In this document: positions 17,877 through 27,302 of the stretch, piece by piece
How positions within the stretch are numbered: position 1 is the stretch's first letter
Layout of the letters: each line of letters begins with the position of its first letter
Assembly (NCBI RefSeq): GCF_021233055.1
Contig: NZ_CP089538.1
Location: forward strand, 5,596,501-5,660,500
Length of the DNA stretch: 64,000 bases
Source: Spirosoma oryzicola
GTDB lineage: Bacteria > Bacteroidota > Bacteroidia > Cytophagales > Spirosomataceae
Reading direction: 5' to 3'
Position numbers and translations under genes: made by a program
The notes under the pieces: model-generated
The model's input: the letters and a program-made list of their open reading frames with translations, nothing else
Told to the model about the DNA's origin: nothing
The model's database searches: none

Positions 17877-18903
17877 ATTGAAGCATCAAACGAGCCTCCT
17901 CGAGCAACGCTTGCTTTTGCGACAGCGACAGGTTCAACGGCAATTGAGCTGGTCCAACAAGACGACGGACAAGTTCGATACCCGTGAATTGTTTCCGCAA
18001 CATCTCATCAAAACCTGTCGGTTTTTCGTAGTTCGACAAAATAACGTCCAGTACGGCGAAGGGTTGTTGCGCCATCATCAAATGGGCCATAAGGACGCCC
18101 AAATCAAATTCGGGAGGACCGTAAAAACAAAATTCCGGATCGATTATTTTAACAGCGGTCGTTTCTCCCGCAACGACCTGCAACCACCTTCCGGGGTGAT
18201 AGTCGCCGTGTAAAAGCGTTGTCGGTTTACTAGTCTTATTGCTAGAACGCTCGTCGTCTGACAGATAAAGCGCTCCTAGTTGTCTAACGGCTTTTCTCAA
18301 GGCAGCGTCCTGTCTGTATGCTGTTGCGACCTGCTGTAAACCGGGTTGAACAGCGTCAAGATTGGCCCCGTTATCTTCCAGAAAAGGTGTGACAAAGATC
18401 GACTCATGGTTGAGCGCACGCATTTGGCTATTTGCAAAAATCGGCTCGCGCGTGTGACTCAGAAACTGATGGTGTAGTTCTGACAGAAAGAAAGCCAATG
18501 CTTCGGCTTCCACATCAGGCAAAAATTGACTCGACTGGTACAAAAAAGTGTAGTTGCGCGCATCCCCTAAATCCTGGAGGACAATCGTATTATTTTCTTC
18601 ATCTACGCCCAGAAGCTGAGGCATATGATTCGCCAGCATAGGAACAAGCTGCGTCCGCTCGTAAAACCGTCCCTCGACAATAGCCCGTTGTGCTGGTGCA
18701 GAAATCGTTGAAAACGGCTCTGTGTAGGTCTGCGATTGTTTGACAATCAGGGTTCGATTGGCAGTAGTCACCCGCAAGGTATAGTTCATTCTCCCCCTGC
18801 CCAATTGTTCGACCGATGCTATTCTTTCCTCGTTATCAAGCCAGCCTCGTCGGCGAAGGTAGTCTTGCAGCACACTTACCTCCTGAACGTCCAGATGCAG
18901 CAT
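17875..18903 (-). CDS. APH-family phosphotransferase, methylthioribose kinase-like
   Basis: Small-molecule kinase of the aminoglycoside-phosphotransferase fold. Visible are a nucleotide-binding Lys in LIVKQS, the catalytic-loop motif LLHGDYHPG, and a metal-binding IIDPEFCFYGPPEFDLG. HGDYHPG followed by DxEFxFYGPxxFD resembles 5-methylthioribose kinase (MtnK), as does an N-terminus of the form VLQDYLRRRGWL. A methionine-salvage role is therefore possible but not shown, since no other mtn gene is near. The ATG at 18903 (342 residues) is preferred over one 48 bases upstream, whose extra residues look like leader sequence. It follows the porZ-like gene on the same strand. Confidence 0.7.
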   Translation of the reverse strand: MLHLDVQEVSVLQDYLRRRGWLDNEERIASVEQLGRGRMNYTLRVTTANRTLIVKQSQTYTEPFSTISAPAQRAIVEGRFYERTQLVPMLANHMPQLLGVDEENNTIVLQDLGDARNYTFLYQSSQFLPDVEAEALAFFLSELHHQFLSHTREPIFANSQMRALNHESIFVTPFLEDNGANLDAVQPGLQQVATAYRQDAALRKAVRQLGALYLSDDERSSNKTSKPTTLLHGDYHPGRWLQVVAGETTAVKIIDPEFCFYGPPEFDLGVLMAHLMMAQQPFAVLDVILSNYEKPTGFDEMLRKQFTGIELVRRLVGPAQLPLNLSLSQKQALLEEARLMLQ

Positions 18904-18977
18904 ATGTATCGGTATAAAGGTGTAGACAAATGAGTAGCCGTACAGCGACAACTTTTTCTAAAGCTAGCTGTTTTTGG

Positions 18978-21248
18978 CTATCGCACAACCGCTAGCTTTC
19001 CAGCTACGCCTTCCAGTCCATCGCCGGACACAACAACGATTAAATAAACGCCTGTTTGTGCTGATCGTCCTCGATAGTCGCGCAAATTCCAGGTTGCGGT
19101 TCCTCCCTGCGAACGAGTTTCGAACACGAGTTGACCACCAGCATCCAGAATTTTTACGGTAGCGTTTTCGGTCAATCCATTGATGCCAACCGTACCCGTA
19201 AAGTCAGGACGAACTGGATTAGGAAAGATCGTCACGCTACCCAGAGCGGAAGCAGGTTCAGTCGCGGACCCCTGGTAGGAAACCAGTCCCCTAGGTTGAT
19301 CAGCAGTACCCGTCTCGATAAAGACACGCCCACCGATTGGCTCAATGGCAAGCGCCTGAATGAAATTGTCTGGTAAGGGGCTATTATCCGCTGTAAACGT
19401 ATCAAGTAGCTGCGAACCGTCGGGCGACACATGATACAAGCCGTTTCGCGTTCCAATCCATTTTCGATTTCCACCGTCTACGGCAATCGCTGTAATCGCT
19501 TCATTAGCCAGCAAGCGACGCCGGTTGATCAACGGCGGTTGCGCGTTGACAACCGCATCAAACGCTCCGTACGGATTGTCGAAAACGGTAGGACCCAGAT
19601 CGGTACCAACCCATATGGCCCCGCTCCGATCCTTCACGAGGTTTCGTACAGCGGTTGTTAGCAATCCTCCCTGCCCACTCAATGTTGTCAGATACCGACT
19701 GCGGTTTGTCTGCGGGTCGAAAACCAGAATACCGCCTATACCCAGCCGAAGCCACAAAAAGCCGTTGTCGTCGGGTACAATCTGAACAATACCCGGCTGA
19801 TTAACGGTAGTAAATGACTGAAACTGGCCGTTTGACCGGCGAACGTGTAAGGTTGCCAGCTGACTATCAGTAGTCGTTATCCATAAATTTCCATCCGCGT
19901 CGGTGGCCAGCGCCGTGATAGACAAGCCGACCGTAGCGGGCAACTCAACCGCCGAAATCATTTGATCAGCCTGTTGAACCCACAAACCTCCGCCGTAACT
20001 ACCCAGATACAACTTCTGCTCGTTGGGCAGATAGGCAGCGGAGTTAAAGCCCCGTCCCTGGTTTGTCGTTGCGTTGTTCAGCCAGCGTCCATTCGGAACA
20101 GAGAACACACTCACCGACGATTGATTTGCACTTACTGGTCTGCTCTCCTGCGGTCCATTTGGTAAAGCTACCAGCGTCTGCGAATAGGTATAAAGACTGG
20201 CGAACTGATCCTGTGAGGGTCCTTCAGGAATAATTTGCAGAATGGTTCCGGTGTTGCCGGATAGTAGGCCATTCTGCGCATCCGCAATCCAAACCGTATT
20301 ACCATCCTGTACCACCTCTCGCGGATCAGCCAGCAGCGAACTGGTGATGGCCGTCGTGTTAGGCACCGTTACGCTGTTGTTTGTTGCCAGAATCAATCCG
20401 TTGCTCCCCGCAAATTGTCGAATGATCGGATTGGCAAGTGGCTGGATCAACGTCCACCGGCCCGATTGCCGCTCGTAAACACCCCGGCCATTAACGGTTA
20501 TGAACAAGCGTCCCCCGCTCGTGTTGACGGACGCAAGCAGCGAGTCAGGCACGGGAATAGCGCGCCAGTTCGCTGGGTCTGCAATGTTAACGTTAGCCGC
20601 AAAACGTACTGCTTGAAACCGCCGACCGGGTCCACTTACCGCTGATGAAGCTGTCAGTGCGTAAAGACTGTCCGTTGTAGCGGTAGTCTGATAGATCGGT
20701 AAGGCAGAACCATCTGCCCGTTGGCTGAAATACGTGTCCCGGATCTCGTGTCTTACCACATCCAGAACAACCAGGCCAAAGTCTGTGCTTAGATAGGCAT
20801 TATTGCCAACACGATTGATGTGGTTGATCGTCCGGGAAGCCGGAAGATTAGGGGCCGTAAAAATCGTATTTACGTTCAGAACTCCGGCGGGCTCACCCGT
20901 TGTCGACAGCGCCATAAAGTCCAGATTACCATTCTGGTAGGCGATCAACAGGCTGTTCTGGTCAGCGAGATACAGCAGCCGACTGATGCCCACATCACTT
21001 AAGCCGTCCTGCTTGGTAAGTATAGTCGTTTCGTTGGTGGCCTTATTAACATAAAAAAAGCCATTTTTTGTAGCCGCGTAAACGGTGGTAGCGGTAACGG
21101 CAACTGACTGCCCGGACCGATAGCTAACGTGCGATTGCCAACTGCCAATCTGTGCCCACCCCGCATACTGAATAACAAATGCGAATGCCAGGATTAGTGA
21201 CCATTCGCGTAACGCCTTTTGGCCATACACGGCATAAGCACGATTCAT
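18978..21248 (-). CDS. PorZ-like beta-propeller protein of the type IX secretion system
   Basis: A 756-residue secreted or surface protein. A signal-like segment ends near AGWAQ; two propeller-type repeat regions follow (repeats such as GISRLLYLADQNSLLIAYQNG, split here from longer matches, and ITALATDADGNLWITT, IWVGTDLGPTVFDNP, KWIGTRNGLYHV). The C-terminal sorting domain starts near VTIFPNPVRPDF. IGSWQSHVSY just after the signal peptide and the two-propeller plus sorting-domain layout match PorZ, a surface component of the attachment complex that processes type IX cargo. It starts 7 bases after the tdk stop. Other two-component-propeller secreted proteins remain possible. Confidence 0.75.
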   Translation of the reverse strand: MNRAYAVYGQKALREWSLILAFAFVIQYAGWAQIGSWQSHVSYRSGQSVAVTATTVYAATKNGFFYVNKATNETTILTKQDGLSDVGISRLLYLADQNSLLIAYQNGNLDFMALSTTGEPAGVLNVNTIFTAPNLPASRTINHINRVGNNAYLSTDFGLVVLDVVRHEIRDTYFSQRADGSALPIYQTTATTDSLYALTASSAVSGPGRRFQAVRFAANVNIADPANWRAIPVPDSLLASVNTSGGRLFITVNGRGVYERQSGRWTLIQPLANPIIRQFAGSNGLILATNNSVTVPNTTAITSSLLADPREVVQDGNTVWIADAQNGLLSGNTGTILQIIPEGPSQDQFASLYTYSQTLVALPNGPQESRPVSANQSSVSVFSVPNGRWLNNATTNQGRGFNSAAYLPNEQKLYLGSYGGGLWVQQADQMISAVELPATVGLSITALATDADGNLWITTTDSQLATLHVRRSNGQFQSFTTVNQPGIVQIVPDDNGFLWLRLGIGGILVFDPQTNRSRYLTTLSGQGGLLTTAVRNLVKDRSGAIWVGTDLGPTVFDNPYGAFDAVVNAQPPLINRRRLLANEAITAIAVDGGNRKWIGTRNGLYHVSPDGSQLLDTFTADNSPLPDNFIQALAIEPIGGRVFIETGTADQPRGLVSYQGSATEPASALGSVTIFPNPVRPDFTGTVGINGLTENATVKILDAGGQLVFETRSQGGTATWNLRDYRGRSAQTGVYLIVVVSGDGLEGVAGKLAVVR

Positions 21249-21255
21249 GCGTTAC

Positions 21256-21885
21256 TTATTCATTTGTATCAGCGTCTTCATACGCCCATTCCTTTCGTCC
21301 AGCTTCGTCGCCCAGGTTGAAACAACGGCGGCAACGGGCTTCGTAACTATCGGTTTCGCCCAGCAAAACCCGCTCCTGCGAGGGCACCAGCCGGTACGAA
21401 TACTGCGCAATGTCGCCACACACCACACAAATGGCGTGGACTTTGGTAACGTATTCCGCTGTAGCCATCAACTGGGGCATACACCCGAACGGCTGCCCTG
21501 AATAATCCATATCCAGGCCCGCTAGTATAATTCGTTGCCCCTGGTTGGCCAGCGTTCGGCAGACCTCGACAATTTCTTTATCAAAAAATTGAGCTTCGTC
21601 GATACCAACCACATCACAGTCACCCGCTAAGGCTAAAATCTGGCCCGCCGTTTGCACTGGGGTTGAGTGGATGGTCAGGGCAGAATGGGAGACAATATTT
21701 TCCTCGTGGTAACGCGTATCGATAGCCGGTTTGAATATCTGAACCTTAAGCTTAGCAATACGAGCGCGTGTAAGCCGCCGAATCAGTTCTTCGGTTTTAC
21801 CGGAAAACATTGATCCACAGATAACCTCAATCCAGCCAGTGCGGAGATGGGGAGGTTCGCGTCGTCGGGTCGGTTCGATAAACAT
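21256..21885 (-). CDS. tdk: Thymidine kinase
   Basis: Type II (TK1-like) enzyme of pyrimidine salvage that phosphorylates thymidine with ATP. Key motifs are P-loop GSMFSGKT at residues 24-31, DEAQFF at 96-101, and the structural zinc cysteines at 153, 156, 185 and 188 (CVVC and CRRC). Length (209) is normal. The porZ-like gene follows only 7 bases after its stop, so the two are probably co-transcribed although functionally unrelated. Confidence 0.95.
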   Translation of the reverse strand: MFIEPTRRREPPHLRTGWIEVICGSMFSGKTEELIRRLTRARIAKLKVQIFKPAIDTRYHEENIVSHSALTIHSTPVQTAGQILALAGDCDVVGIDEAQFFDKEIVEVCRTLANQGQRIILAGLDMDYSGQPFGCMPQLMATAEYVTKVHAICVVCGDIAQYSYRLVPSQERVLLGETDSYEARCRRCFNLGDEAGRKEWAYEDADTNE

Positions 21886-22047
21886 GATGTACCAGTGGTT
21901 GTAAAAGCAATTAACCGTTTCGGGTCGAACAAGTCAACCGTTTGCTCGTTGGCTTACTTTAGACCATGAACCATTTTTTAAATTCTTTACGGGCCAAAGC
22001 GGTTTGTGTCCGAAAACTTTATATTTACAAAACAAAGGCTTTTCCTG

Positions 22048-23340
22048 ATGTCGAACAAGTTTAACGCCAACGCACTTACTGAATATAGCAAGTCCTACGC
22101 CCGTCGGACAGCCAATGATTTTTACCAGAATCACTCGACCATCAATGGACAGCAAATTCTGTCGCTGACGCCCGTTAGCCAAATTAATCTTCTCGTCATC
22201 AGCAGTTTATCAGACAAGTGGCAGGCCGACGCGGAAAAGTTTCGTAGTCCGTATTTCGATTTTACCAATGCCGATGTGCAGGAAGCGTTGCAAGCCTTTA
22301 TGAACACGGTGTCTCAGCATATTTGCGTTCGTCGCGAACACCTTGAACCTTTGCTTGCCGATGCGATCCGTCGGACAATTACGCTGATTTTTGACCCACG
22401 TGCGTACTTCGACGATCTGCTACGTGGGCAACCTGAATTCACGCTTACCGCTACAGCGCTCAAGCAGATCATTCGCTACACAAAGATCAATCAGTTTATT
22501 GCAACGCATATTTCGCAGCGAATGAGCGGCAAGCCATTTATTTACGTCAATCAGGCCCTGACTTACCTGGACGAAGCACTGACTCAGCGCGGTCATGAGC
22601 TAGAGCATTACGACAAATTCGTTGCGCTGTTCTCCGAGAAAGTGCCGATGAATATTCAGGCCCTGTTGCGCAGCCACGTACCTGACAGTATTCCGTCAGC
22701 ACCGGGACGGTCGTTTTTCGACACCGCTACCGAATCGGGGTCGGGGGTTCCGCCTGCTCCACTGGTCCCTATCGAAAACGCAGCGTCCATCGTTCGCGCC
22801 GACGAAAACACGGTTCCTCCGGCTGTTGCACCGGTACCCGATCCAACTCCCAAACCGATGTCGATGGATGACACAACCTCGGGTGGACCTATGTTTCTCG
22901 ATGGTGATTCAGGTCCGGAACCCGTTGCGCCAATCAGCCAACCTTCGCAGTTGCAAACAGGCGCAATTTCACAGCCAACGACGACCCATACCGATCAACC
23001 CATAGCTTCCGCTTCTTCGGAGACGACGCCTACCCTGAACGACACGTTGCGGGAAACAGCGCAACCCGAAGCGACGACTGTCGCTGAAACGTTTCATCGC
23101 GCACCCATCGAAAGTATTGCGCGCAGTATTTCGCTTAACCAGAAGTTCCGCTTTATCAATCAGCTTTTCAACGGCAACACAGGCGCTTACAATCAGGCTA
23201 TTGCCGAGATTGATACGCTGGATAGTTACGGACAGGCACTTGACTTGATTTCTTACCGGTATGCTTCTCAATACCTCTGGGATATGAGCAGTGATGAAGT
23301 AAGCGAACTGGTCGAGATTCTGAAACGACGGTTTTCGTAA
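22048..23340 (+). CDS. Conserved-looking hypothetical protein with proline-rich linker
   Basis: A 430-residue soluble protein, no signal peptide. There are three regions: an N-terminal mostly helical part (about 1-215), a long Pro/Thr/Ser/Gln-rich low-complexity linker (about 225-350), and a compact helical C-terminal domain (about 355-430) with LNQKFRFINQLFNGNTGAYN and EIDTLDSYGQALDLI. The C-terminal block resembles a domain I have seen at the ends of uncharacterised Bacteroidota proteins, but I cannot name it. The ATG at 22048 is preferred over an upstream frame extension of 14 residues. Divergent from tdk; followed by the HhH gene. Confidence 0.75.
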   Translation: MSNKFNANALTEYSKSYARRTANDFYQNHSTINGQQILSLTPVSQINLLVISSLSDKWQADAEKFRSPYFDFTNADVQEALQAFMNTVSQHICVRREHLEPLLADAIRRTITLIFDPRAYFDDLLRGQPEFTLTATALKQIIRYTKINQFIATHISQRMSGKPFIYVNQALTYLDEALTQRGHELEHYDKFVALFSEKVPMNIQALLRSHVPDSIPSAPGRSFFDTATESGSGVPPAPLVPIENAASIVRADENTVPPAVAPVPDPTPKPMSMDDTTSGGPMFLDGDSGPEPVAPISQPSQLQTGAISQPTTTHTDQPIASASSETTPTLNDTLRETAQPEATTVAETFHRAPIESIARSISLNQKFRFINQLFNGNTGAYNQAIAEIDTLDSYGQALDLISYRYASQYLWDMSSDEVSELVEILKRRFS

Positions 23341-23456
23341 TGATGCGTTAACAGCGTAAAAGAGCACGCACCGATAAATAGATCGATTTTTGCACAACAG
23401 TTACTTACGAATAACCGTACCGTCAAAGCCGGATAATCGACTCTACTGATTAACCG

Positions 23457-25562
23457 GTGATTAAGACGAACTTACGTACCATTTACCTACTTTTGGCAAG
23501 CTGGGGAATTGCTTGTGTCTCAGTCTATGCTCAATCGAATCCCTATAATCGAAACCCGGATCGGTCAACCGACGCAGTTGGCCGGTACATCCAGGATTTA
23601 TTTCCGGTGCAGACGGAAGGCATCGATTACCAATCCGTATACGACGCCTTAACGCAGCTTTACGCGAATCCACTTGACCTTAACACGGCTACGCGGGAAG
23701 AACTCGAAGCGACGTATTTGCTTACGGAACGCCAGCTAACGAGCCTGGCAAACTACCGACTTGACGTTGGTGATTTATTGTCTGTCTACGAACTACAGGC
23801 CGTTCCTGATTTTGACTTGCCGACCATCCGTCGACTAATTCCTTTTGTGACCGTTGCCGGTACGTCCGGACTGTTTGGCAATTTGCCGACACCAACGGAC
23901 AACTACCTGATTGTCCGTTACGAACAAGTAATGGAACAGCAGAAAGGCTACCAGGAAGCTATAGCCGACAAGAATGGCAAACTACCTACTCGTTACCTTG
24001 GCAATTCGCAGCAGTGGTACGCTCGCTACCGCTACAGCAGGCCACGAGCATTTAGTGTGGGATTGACACTAGAGAAAGACCCCGGAGAAGCCATGCGCTG
24101 GCAACCCTCGGCCCGTCAGTATGGCACTGATTACGTCTCTTTTCACGCACAGCTACAAAATCGTGGTCGCTGGCGCAACATCGTACTGGGCGATTATCAA
24201 CTACAGGTTGGGCAGGGGCTGGTCCTGTCAGCCGGGTTTGTTCTGGGAAAAAGCGCAGAAACCGTTCAAACGGTTCGGCGGCCAACGTTGGGAGCCCGGC
24301 CTCACACATCGCTTACCGAGTACGGTTATTTCCGGGGTGCTACGGCTACCTATGCCATTCGGCCCACCCTTGACCTGACACTCATGGCCGCCCGTAACCG
24401 ACGCGATGCCAACACCACAACGGATAACCAGGAAGTTATTGCGACTTCCTTGCAAACTTCGGGTCTGCACCGTACTCCATCTGAACTGGACGATCAGGGC
24501 AGTCTGCTTGAAACAAACATTGGCGCTCACCTATTGTACCATGACCGGCGGCAAAGCCAGTTAGGATTAACATTTCTACGTACCGATTTCGACAATTTTT
24601 TCCGCCGACGTAATCTGCCTTATAATCAGTACGAATTTACGGGCAAGCATAATCTTGTTGTCGGATTACACGGCGGCTATATCTGGCGCAACTGGAATTT
24701 CTTCGGTGAAGTAGCCCGCAGCAGTGGTTCAGCAACTAATTCAGGCGGTACGGGTGTCGTAATCGGTACGTTGACGAGCTTCACTAAAAAAATTGACCTT
24801 GCTATTCTGATTCGCCATTACGACCGAAATTTTCATAGTTTCTATAGCAATGGATTCAGTGAAGGCAGTAGGACGATCAACGAATCAGGTGCTTACGTAG
24901 GTGCAAAATACACGGTGTATCGCAAGTTGACTGTAAGTGCTTTTGTGGATTATTTCCGGTTCCCCTGGTTAAAGTTTTTAGTGGAAAAGCCGTCCAGTGG
25001 CTTCGATTATTTGCTACAAACACGCTATACGCCGAACCGGCAGACCGCTTTTTACGCGATCTACCACGAAGAGCACAAACAGAAGAACCTACCCGACAGC
25101 AACCCCAAGGTAATTGTCGGAACCACACGGCGAAGTTTGGCTTTTAACGCGGAGTATAAACTCACTCCTGGCCTGTCATTGCGGTCGCGGGTGCAGTGGG
25201 GAAGCTTTGCTTATTCGGCGCAATCCTCCTCGAATGGGTTTGCGCTGGTTCAGGATGCTACGTTGGAGTTGCGAAAGCTAAGTTTAAGTGGCCGAATCGC
25301 GCTCTTTGGAACCGACGATTACGACAGTCGGCAGTACGTTTACGAGCGTGATGTCCTGTACGCTTTCTCGTTTCCCGCTTATTACAATCGCGGCTTTCGG
25401 CACTATCTACTGGCGCAGTATAATCTGAACCGACATGTGACGATTTGGCTGCGCTGGTCACGGACGGATTTAATTAATCAGCAAACGGTTGGCTCCGACC
25501 TTGACCAGATCAATGCCCCGCATAAATCCGAAGTCAAGATTCAGACACGGTGGCGGTTCTGA
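23457..25562 (+). CDS. Helix-hairpin-helix protein with predicted outer-membrane barrel
   Basis: A 701-residue exported protein with a GTG start at 23457, a signal peptide ending near VSVYAQ, and then helix-hairpin-helix motifs at about residues 68-125 (LDLNTATREELEATYLL, and SLANYRLDVGDLLSVYEL as the second unit). Such HhH units in ComEA-like proteins bind DNA. The remaining ~560 residues alternate polar and aromatic/hydrophobic residues with many Tyr, Arg and Gly, as in outer-membrane beta-barrels, and end in KIQTRWRF with a terminal Phe. This HhH-plus-barrel layout recurs in Bacteroidota, but the function is unknown; DNA uptake is speculative. Confidence 0.75.
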   Translation: MIKTNLRTIYLLLASWGIACVSVYAQSNPYNRNPDRSTDAVGRYIQDLFPVQTEGIDYQSVYDALTQLYANPLDLNTATREELEATYLLTERQLTSLANYRLDVGDLLSVYELQAVPDFDLPTIRRLIPFVTVAGTSGLFGNLPTPTDNYLIVRYEQVMEQQKGYQEAIADKNGKLPTRYLGNSQQWYARYRYSRPRAFSVGLTLEKDPGEAMRWQPSARQYGTDYVSFHAQLQNRGRWRNIVLGDYQLQVGQGLVLSAGFVLGKSAETVQTVRRPTLGARPHTSLTEYGYFRGATATYAIRPTLDLTLMAARNRRDANTTTDNQEVIATSLQTSGLHRTPSELDDQGSLLETNIGAHLLYHDRRQSQLGLTFLRTDFDNFFRRRNLPYNQYEFTGKHNLVVGLHGGYIWRNWNFFGEVARSSGSATNSGGTGVVIGTLTSFTKKIDLAILIRHYDRNFHSFYSNGFSEGSRTINESGAYVGAKYTVYRKLTVSAFVDYFRFPWLKFLVEKPSSGFDYLLQTRYTPNRQTAFYAIYHEEHKQKNLPDSNPKVIVGTTRRSLAFNAEYKLTPGLSLRSRVQWGSFAYSAQSSSNGFALVQDATLELRKLSLSGRIALFGTDDYDSRQYVYERDVLYAFSFPAYYNRGFRHYLLAQYNLNRHVTIWLRWSRTDLINQQTVGSDLDQINAPHKSEVKIQTRWRF

Positions 25563-25573
25563 CAACCACTCGC

Positions 25574-26878
25574 TTAGTTATCTACATCCTTAATCACCGG
25601 ACGGTCATCAGTCCGGCGTTTTTCGTACGGAACACGAAAAGCACTCAGATCAGGCGTGTGTTGGCGCTTACGTTTCAATTCATGTTGGTAGATTGTCTGG
25701 CCGAGCTGATAGAGAAATGGATGACCGATACGATCGTATTCGTATTTATCGTCGTTCAGGATGCCGTCGCTATTTACGTAAAGCGTAGCCGTCAGCATGT
25801 ACTCAACGTTGTGCCGAAAGTCGGCCACGTACGATACATCCGTCATAAAGCCATACGCCCAGCCCACTTTGTTGAACACCCGAACGCCCTCCGGCATTTG
25901 GCGGTGCAGGCTATCCATAAAAAAGAACTTTACATAACTGTCGTAGTACTGCTTAGTATCGTATTTTGGGTAATTGGTTTCGCCCGGATACTGAGAAAGG
26001 TATTGGTATAGAAACTGGTAATCGTCGGGTGTTAGGTTAAATCGCTTTTGCGCCGGAACCGAAGCCGGAAACAGTACCGATTGCAACAGCTGTTGAAGGG
26101 CAGGAAGCGGTAGCTTGTTTCGTTCCGTAAAATCAAACGGCTGGTGTACCAAACTATCTCCGGCGTAGTAACCCTTTCCTAACGTCGTCACCCGGCTGAA
26201 ATCGAACGGATCGGTATTGTAGGCAGCAGGTTGCGCGTAGATCGTTGTCCCGTCATTCTGAATAAACCGAACCGGGTTGGTATGCCGGTTCTCGTCGGGC
26301 GTCATGCGCACAAATCGGTGTGTGATGCGCGTATCCAGATACCCTTTCGCGTGCAGTGATCGATTGATTTCGCGCTGGCCAACAAACTCGTACATCCGGC
26401 TGTAGGCATCGTTATCGCTAACCAGAAATGCTTTTTTGATAAAATGCGCAATGGAAGGATAACCCGTTTTGGAAGTTTCGTCGTGCCATTCCTTTGTCTG
26501 CTTGCTGTAGGCGCTGTCAATTTGCATAGCCGTAAACTTAGTCACCTTCGGATTTTTGAGGTTATTCAGTTTTTCCAGCGAAAGAAGCGCTAAGGGCAAT
26601 TTCACCGTAGACGCCGGATTGAAGTAACTCGTGCTGTCAACGTTGAAATAATAATTCGTAAACGACGGCTTGTTCCGCTTGTCGCGGTCGATCCGGGTAT
26701 AAATTAGTTGCAATCGGTAGGTATCAGGATGCTTGATGACTTCCTGAAAGACCGGATTCTGGTTGGTAGCAAACAATTTGGTTAGAAAAGCATCAGTCCG
26801 GGGCTGCCCGTAACTGACGGTCGCTAAAGCACATAGCATACCGATAAGCTTTTTCGGAATGGATAAGGACATAGGCAT
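25574..26878 (-). CDS. Class A beta-lactamase-like serine hydrolase
   Basis: A 434-residue exported protein with a signal-like segment (about residues 8-24) and the serine beta-lactamase/transpeptidase motifs: SxxK as STVK (S90, K93), SDN at 154-156, and a KTG-equivalent KVG in FNKVGWAYGF. The middle of the protein is longer than in true class A beta-lactamases (about 290 residues). A cell-wall or peptide hydrolase is more likely than a resistance enzyme. The start at 26878 is chosen because the longer frame would overlap the DUF3037 gene that ends at 26928. A -7-like TACTTTCG lies on its strand at 26894-26901. It converges with the HhH gene 11 bases away. Confidence 0.78.
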   Translation of the reverse strand: MPMSLSIPKKLIGMLCALATVSYGQPRTDAFLTKLFATNQNPVFQEVIKHPDTYRLQLIYTRIDRDKRNKPSFTNYYFNVDSTSYFNPASTVKLPLALLSLEKLNNLKNPKVTKFTAMQIDSAYSKQTKEWHDETSKTGYPSIAHFIKKAFLVSDNDAYSRMYEFVGQREINRSLHAKGYLDTRITHRFVRMTPDENRHTNPVRFIQNDGTTIYAQPAAYNTDPFDFSRVTTLGKGYYAGDSLVHQPFDFTERNKLPLPALQQLLQSVLFPASVPAQKRFNLTPDDYQFLYQYLSQYPGETNYPKYDTKQYYDSYVKFFFMDSLHRQMPEGVRVFNKVGWAYGFMTDVSYVADFRHNVEYMLTATLYVNSDGILNDDKYEYDRIGHPFLYQLGQTIYQHELKRKRQHTPDLSAFRVPYEKRRTDDRPVIKDVDN

Positions 26879-26927
26879 GAAATGACACAAAAACGAAAGT
26901 AGCTGATTTCGCATCTGCCCGGTTCGC

Positions 26928-27302
26928 TTAGAGAACTTGCTGCGTAAACAGCCGAGCCAGCGTTTCGCCAGCATCCGTACATAAACCTGGATGGACAGGC
27001 GAGGTCTGTACTACTGTACTGCGCATAGCCGTTAGCCAGCGAAAGCGAGATGCTATCGCCAATTGGCCAATGGCTCCCCCCTCTTTGCGTCCGGCACAGA
27101 TTCGCTCAAAAGCGCGTAGACGATCGTGAAGTTCCTCAATATCCAGCTCAGCGGAAAAAGCCCGAAGCCGATTTTCGTTTAATTCGAATACCGTTTTCAG
27201 AAAGCCTTGTGCTGGACAATACACAATAACGCCAACATTCAGAAACTCTTCTCGCTCAACGCGTGGCATAACCCGAATAACGGCGTACTCAAACAAGTGC
27301 AT
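26928..27302 (-). CDS. DUF3037 family protein
   Basis: A 124-residue soluble protein starting MHLFEYAVIRVMPRVEREEFLNVGVIVY, shown here as the segments FEYAVIRVMPRVEREEF and LNVGVIVYCP, the hallmark of DUF3037, followed by a helical region FSAELDIEELHDRLRAFERI. Function unknown. The ATG at 27302 overlaps the last 14 bases of the upstream HipA-like gene, so the two are almost certainly one operon and translationally linked. The ATG 45 bases upstream would enlarge the overlap and is less likely. Confidence 0.82.
   Translation of the reverse strand: MHLFEYAVIRVMPRVEREEFLNVGVIVYCPAQGFLKTVFELNENRLRAFSAELDIEELHDRLRAFERICAGRKEGGAIGQLAIASRFRWLTAMRSTVVQTSPVHPGLCTDAGETLARLFTQQVL

Noticed and set aside
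25550..26011. A 153-codon frame on the plus strand
   Set aside because: It is antisense to the serine hydrolase and its start lies in the end of the HhH gene; no independent evidence.
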